A stretch of DNA of 64,000 nucleotides. It comes from Jiangella alba. GTDB taxonomy: Bacteria > Actinomycetota > Actinomycetes > Jiangellales > Jiangellaceae. A program made the translations under genes and the position numbers. Position 1 is the first letter of the stretch. Each line of letters opens with the position of its first letter. The notes under the pieces are model-generated. The model did no database searches, was not told the origin of the DNA, and saw only the letters and a list, made by a program, of their open reading frames with translations. Below are positions 62,615-64,000 of this stretch, piece by piece. The stretch is from NCBI RefSeq assembly GCF_900106035.1, contig NZ_FNUC01000003.1, positions 620,001 to 684,000 on the forward strand, in the 5' to 3' direction.

Positions 62615-63596
62615 GCGGTGACTCCTTGCGTCGCGACCCGCTCGGCGAGGGCCAGTGCGGCGAGGCCGGCGGCGAGGTCGGGGTCCGGGCCGTCCGCGGC
62701 GCCGCGGACGAGGGCGGCGAAGCGGGCCACCTGCAGGTCGAAGTCGCGGGTCGTCCGGTCGCCGGGGAACTCGACCGTCTCGGCGCCGTCTGCCGTGGCC
62801 AGGCGCAGCGCGAACGTCGACCCGTCCAGGGTGGCCAGCCCGCGCGGCCCGAGGAAGGTCAGCTCGCACCGCGGCAGCGCGTCGGTCAGCCAGCCGAACT
62901 CCACCAGCACCTGGTGGCCGCCGGGGTGCCGCAGCCGCGCGCCGGTGAGGTTCGGCGCCGGCAGGCCGGGGTCGGTGCGCAGCGACCACGCGTCGTCGAC
63001 GGTGAAGGCGCCGGGCCCGAGCAGGTGCGCCAGCCAGTCGAAGACGTGCGCGCCCTCGTGCACGACCGGCGTCCCGTGCCGCAGCGTGCGCCGCATCCGC
63101 TCCAGGTGCTCGGCGTCGCCGGCCACCCGGGGCTCGTCGTACACGTGCGCGCGCACCAGCAGCGGCCCGCCGAGCACGCCGTCGTCGATCCACGCCTTGA
63201 GCCGCGCGAGCGCGGGGTCGTGGCGGTAGGTGAGGCCGATCTGCAGCCGCCCGAGCTCGGCGCCGGTGAGCGCCGAGTACACCGCGGCGGCCGCCACCGA
63301 CGTCGCGACGGGCTTCTCGGCGAGGACGAACCGGCCGGCCCGCAGCGCGGCGATGGCCAGCTCCGGCGTCGCCCACGGCGGGGTCGCCAGCACGACACCG
63401 TCCGGCCCGGCTCCCAGCGCGTCGTCGAGGCTCGCCCCGACGAGCACGTCGGAGCCCACCAGCGGCGCGACCGCCTCGCGGTGCGCGGCCACCGGGTCGG
63501 CGACGGCGACCAGGCGGACGTCGGGGAGCGCAGCAGGGCGGGCAGGTGCGCGCCACGGCCGATGTCACCGAGGCCGACCAGCGCGACCGCGACCAT
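62611..63596 (-). pseudogene. Gfo/Idh/MocA-family oxidoreductase, frameshifted
   Basis: From ATG 63596 the frame reads VAVALVGLGDIGRGAHLPALLRS, the NAD(P)-binding motif. At about 63523-63528 the next frame must be used to read PDVRLVAVADPVAAHREAVA. The rest is open to 62611: VVLATPPWATPELAIAALRA, FVLAEKPVATSVAAAA (Lys-Pro motif), LQIGLTYRHDPALARLKAWI, and GTPVVHEGAHVFDWLAHLLG. A single base is missing in the GCGCTCCCCG stretch. Corrected length is about 329 residues. As deposited, only a start at 63492 would give a product lacking the nucleotide-binding fold. It heads the operon. Confidence 0.85.
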
Positions 63597-63609
63597 CCCG
63601 TCCCCCAAC

Positions 63610-63625
63610 TTTCGCAATATCGAAA
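63610..63625. promoter_or_regulatory. Candidate operator TTTCG-N6-CGAAA before the Gfo/Idh gene
   Basis: TTTCGCAATATCGAAA begins 14 bases upstream of ATG 63596. It is identical in both arms to 58263. A partial repeat (CGAATACGAAG) follows at about 63634. This would let one regulator control both halves of the pathway. Confidence 0.65.
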
Positions 63626-63663
63626 TTAGAAACGCGAATACGAAGATAAGGCAGCCAGCGCGC

Positions 63664-63753
63664 CTTGGCAAGGTCGGCCGCCCTGAAGATCCGGACGAAG
63701 CGGACATCCGAGTGACGGTGAGCCTTGCCAAGCGCATCGCCAGGCTTGCCAAG
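63664..63753. promoter_or_regulatory. Cluster of three CTTGSCAAG palindromes
   Basis: CTTGGCAAG at 63664-63672, CTTGCCAAG at 63724-63732 and 63745-63753; the first is the reverse complement of the others. Centre spacing is 60 and 21 bases. They lie in the 346-base gap between the Gfo/Idh start and the next gene, where no gene is seen. They may be operators of a LacI-type regulator. Confidence 0.45.
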
Positions 63754-63942
63754 GCGGGTCGACGGCCCCCGGTCGCGGGGGACGGTTGCCCGCGGGCTGG
63801 GTGACACCTGCGCCAACTGTTGCCGCCCACGTCACCCGCCCCAGACAGTCCCAGCCCCAGCAAGGGCGATCGGGGCTGACGGTGCTGGTGTGGAGCCGCA
63901 GCCCAGCACGCGCATCGGGCTGCAATGGAATCGTCCATGCAG

Positions 63943-64000
63943 TCAGCGCAGGTCGTCGAAGCCCAGCTTCCGCGAGACCGTCTTGCCGATCTCGACGACA
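63943..64000 (-). CDS. 3' end of a gene entering from the right
   Basis: Reverse strand reads VVEIGKTVSRKLGFDDLR then TGA at 63943. Only 19 codons are present, too few to assign a family. The direction is the same as the catabolic operon, so it may be the gene upstream of it, perhaps its regulator or another enzyme. Confidence 0.45.
   Translation of the reverse strand, partial: VVEIGKTVSRKLGFDDLR

Noticed and set aside
63565..63816. 83-codon minus-strand frame in the intergenic region before the Gfo/Idh gene
   Set aside because: It would cover the TTTCG-N6-CGAAA operator and the CTTGSCAAG cluster, and has no recognisable feature.

Overview
This window is high-G+C DNA (G+C-rich throughout by eye, not computed) from an actinobacterium. 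Supporting genes are the mutasome cassette imuA'-imuB-dnaE2 behind a mycobacterial-type LexA box, the mismatch endonuclease NucS, a DinB-family protein of the kind linked to mycothiol, an F-type sortase, a WXG100-like protein, an IdeR/DmdR-type iron box and many apparently leaderless genes. The genus cannot be fixed from sequence alone; a Jiangella- or Nocardioides-like soil actinomycete would fit. No rRNA, tRNA or CRISPR array was seen.

Layout. 1-6.2 kb: YbaK-type deacylase (partial), Nudix hydrolase, methyltransferase, YbhB-type protein and two tandem YfjP/dynamin-like GTPases. 6.2-8.4 kb: DnaA-box-like nonamers, a single-stranded DNA-binding protein and a 1.1 kb non-coding spacer of long degenerate tandem repeats. 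8.4-12.3 kb: ettA, two tandem hotdog thioesterases, an unknown protein and a broken AbrB/PIN toxin-antitoxin pair. 12.3-22.1 kb: GH13 glucosidase, three acetyltransferases, DinB protein, truncated globin, OsmC, a Pro-rich membrane protein, an MscS channel and a prolyl oligopeptidase. 22.1-28.1 kb: the SOS mutasome operon. 28.1-36.8 kb: zinc-type dehydrogenase, an alpha/beta hydrolase-aminoglycoside phosphotransferase fusion, nucS, a WXG100-like/640-residue pair, lpdA and a histidine phosphatase. 36.8-41.9 kb: a pyruvyl transferase beside a two-component system with a PepSY protein, with three copies of one candidate operator. 42-47.2 kb: SDR, Ddn-like protein and an iron-siderophore ABC operon. 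47.2-53.2 kb: repeat-rich spacer, a double-domain 3-hydroxyacyl-CoA dehydrogenase, secreted HNH nuclease, sortase locus and an IS30-family element. 53.3-64 kb: a hydrolase and a ten-gene catabolic/transport cluster with three matching palindromic operators.

The observations I rate highest are: (i) a 59-bp hairpin-forming repeat lying in frame inside two unrelated genes (14371-14429 and 48723-48781); (ii) a 54-bp palindromic interspersed element in three copies (47261, 47626, 51923); (iii) the uncharacterised pathway at 54-63.6 kb, which combines three PF04909-type amidohydrolases, an enolase-superfamily enzyme, a DHDPS-type lyase, a creatininase-type amidase and a sugar-type ABC importer; (iv) a GTTAA-N7-CTAAG motif in three copies around the two-component system, two of them inside a 30-bp direct repeat flanking the pyruvyl transferase gene; and (v) apparent frameshifts in four genes (AbrB antitoxin, PIN toxin, IS30 transposase, Gfo/Idh oxidoreductase). 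Part of (v) could be sequencing error.
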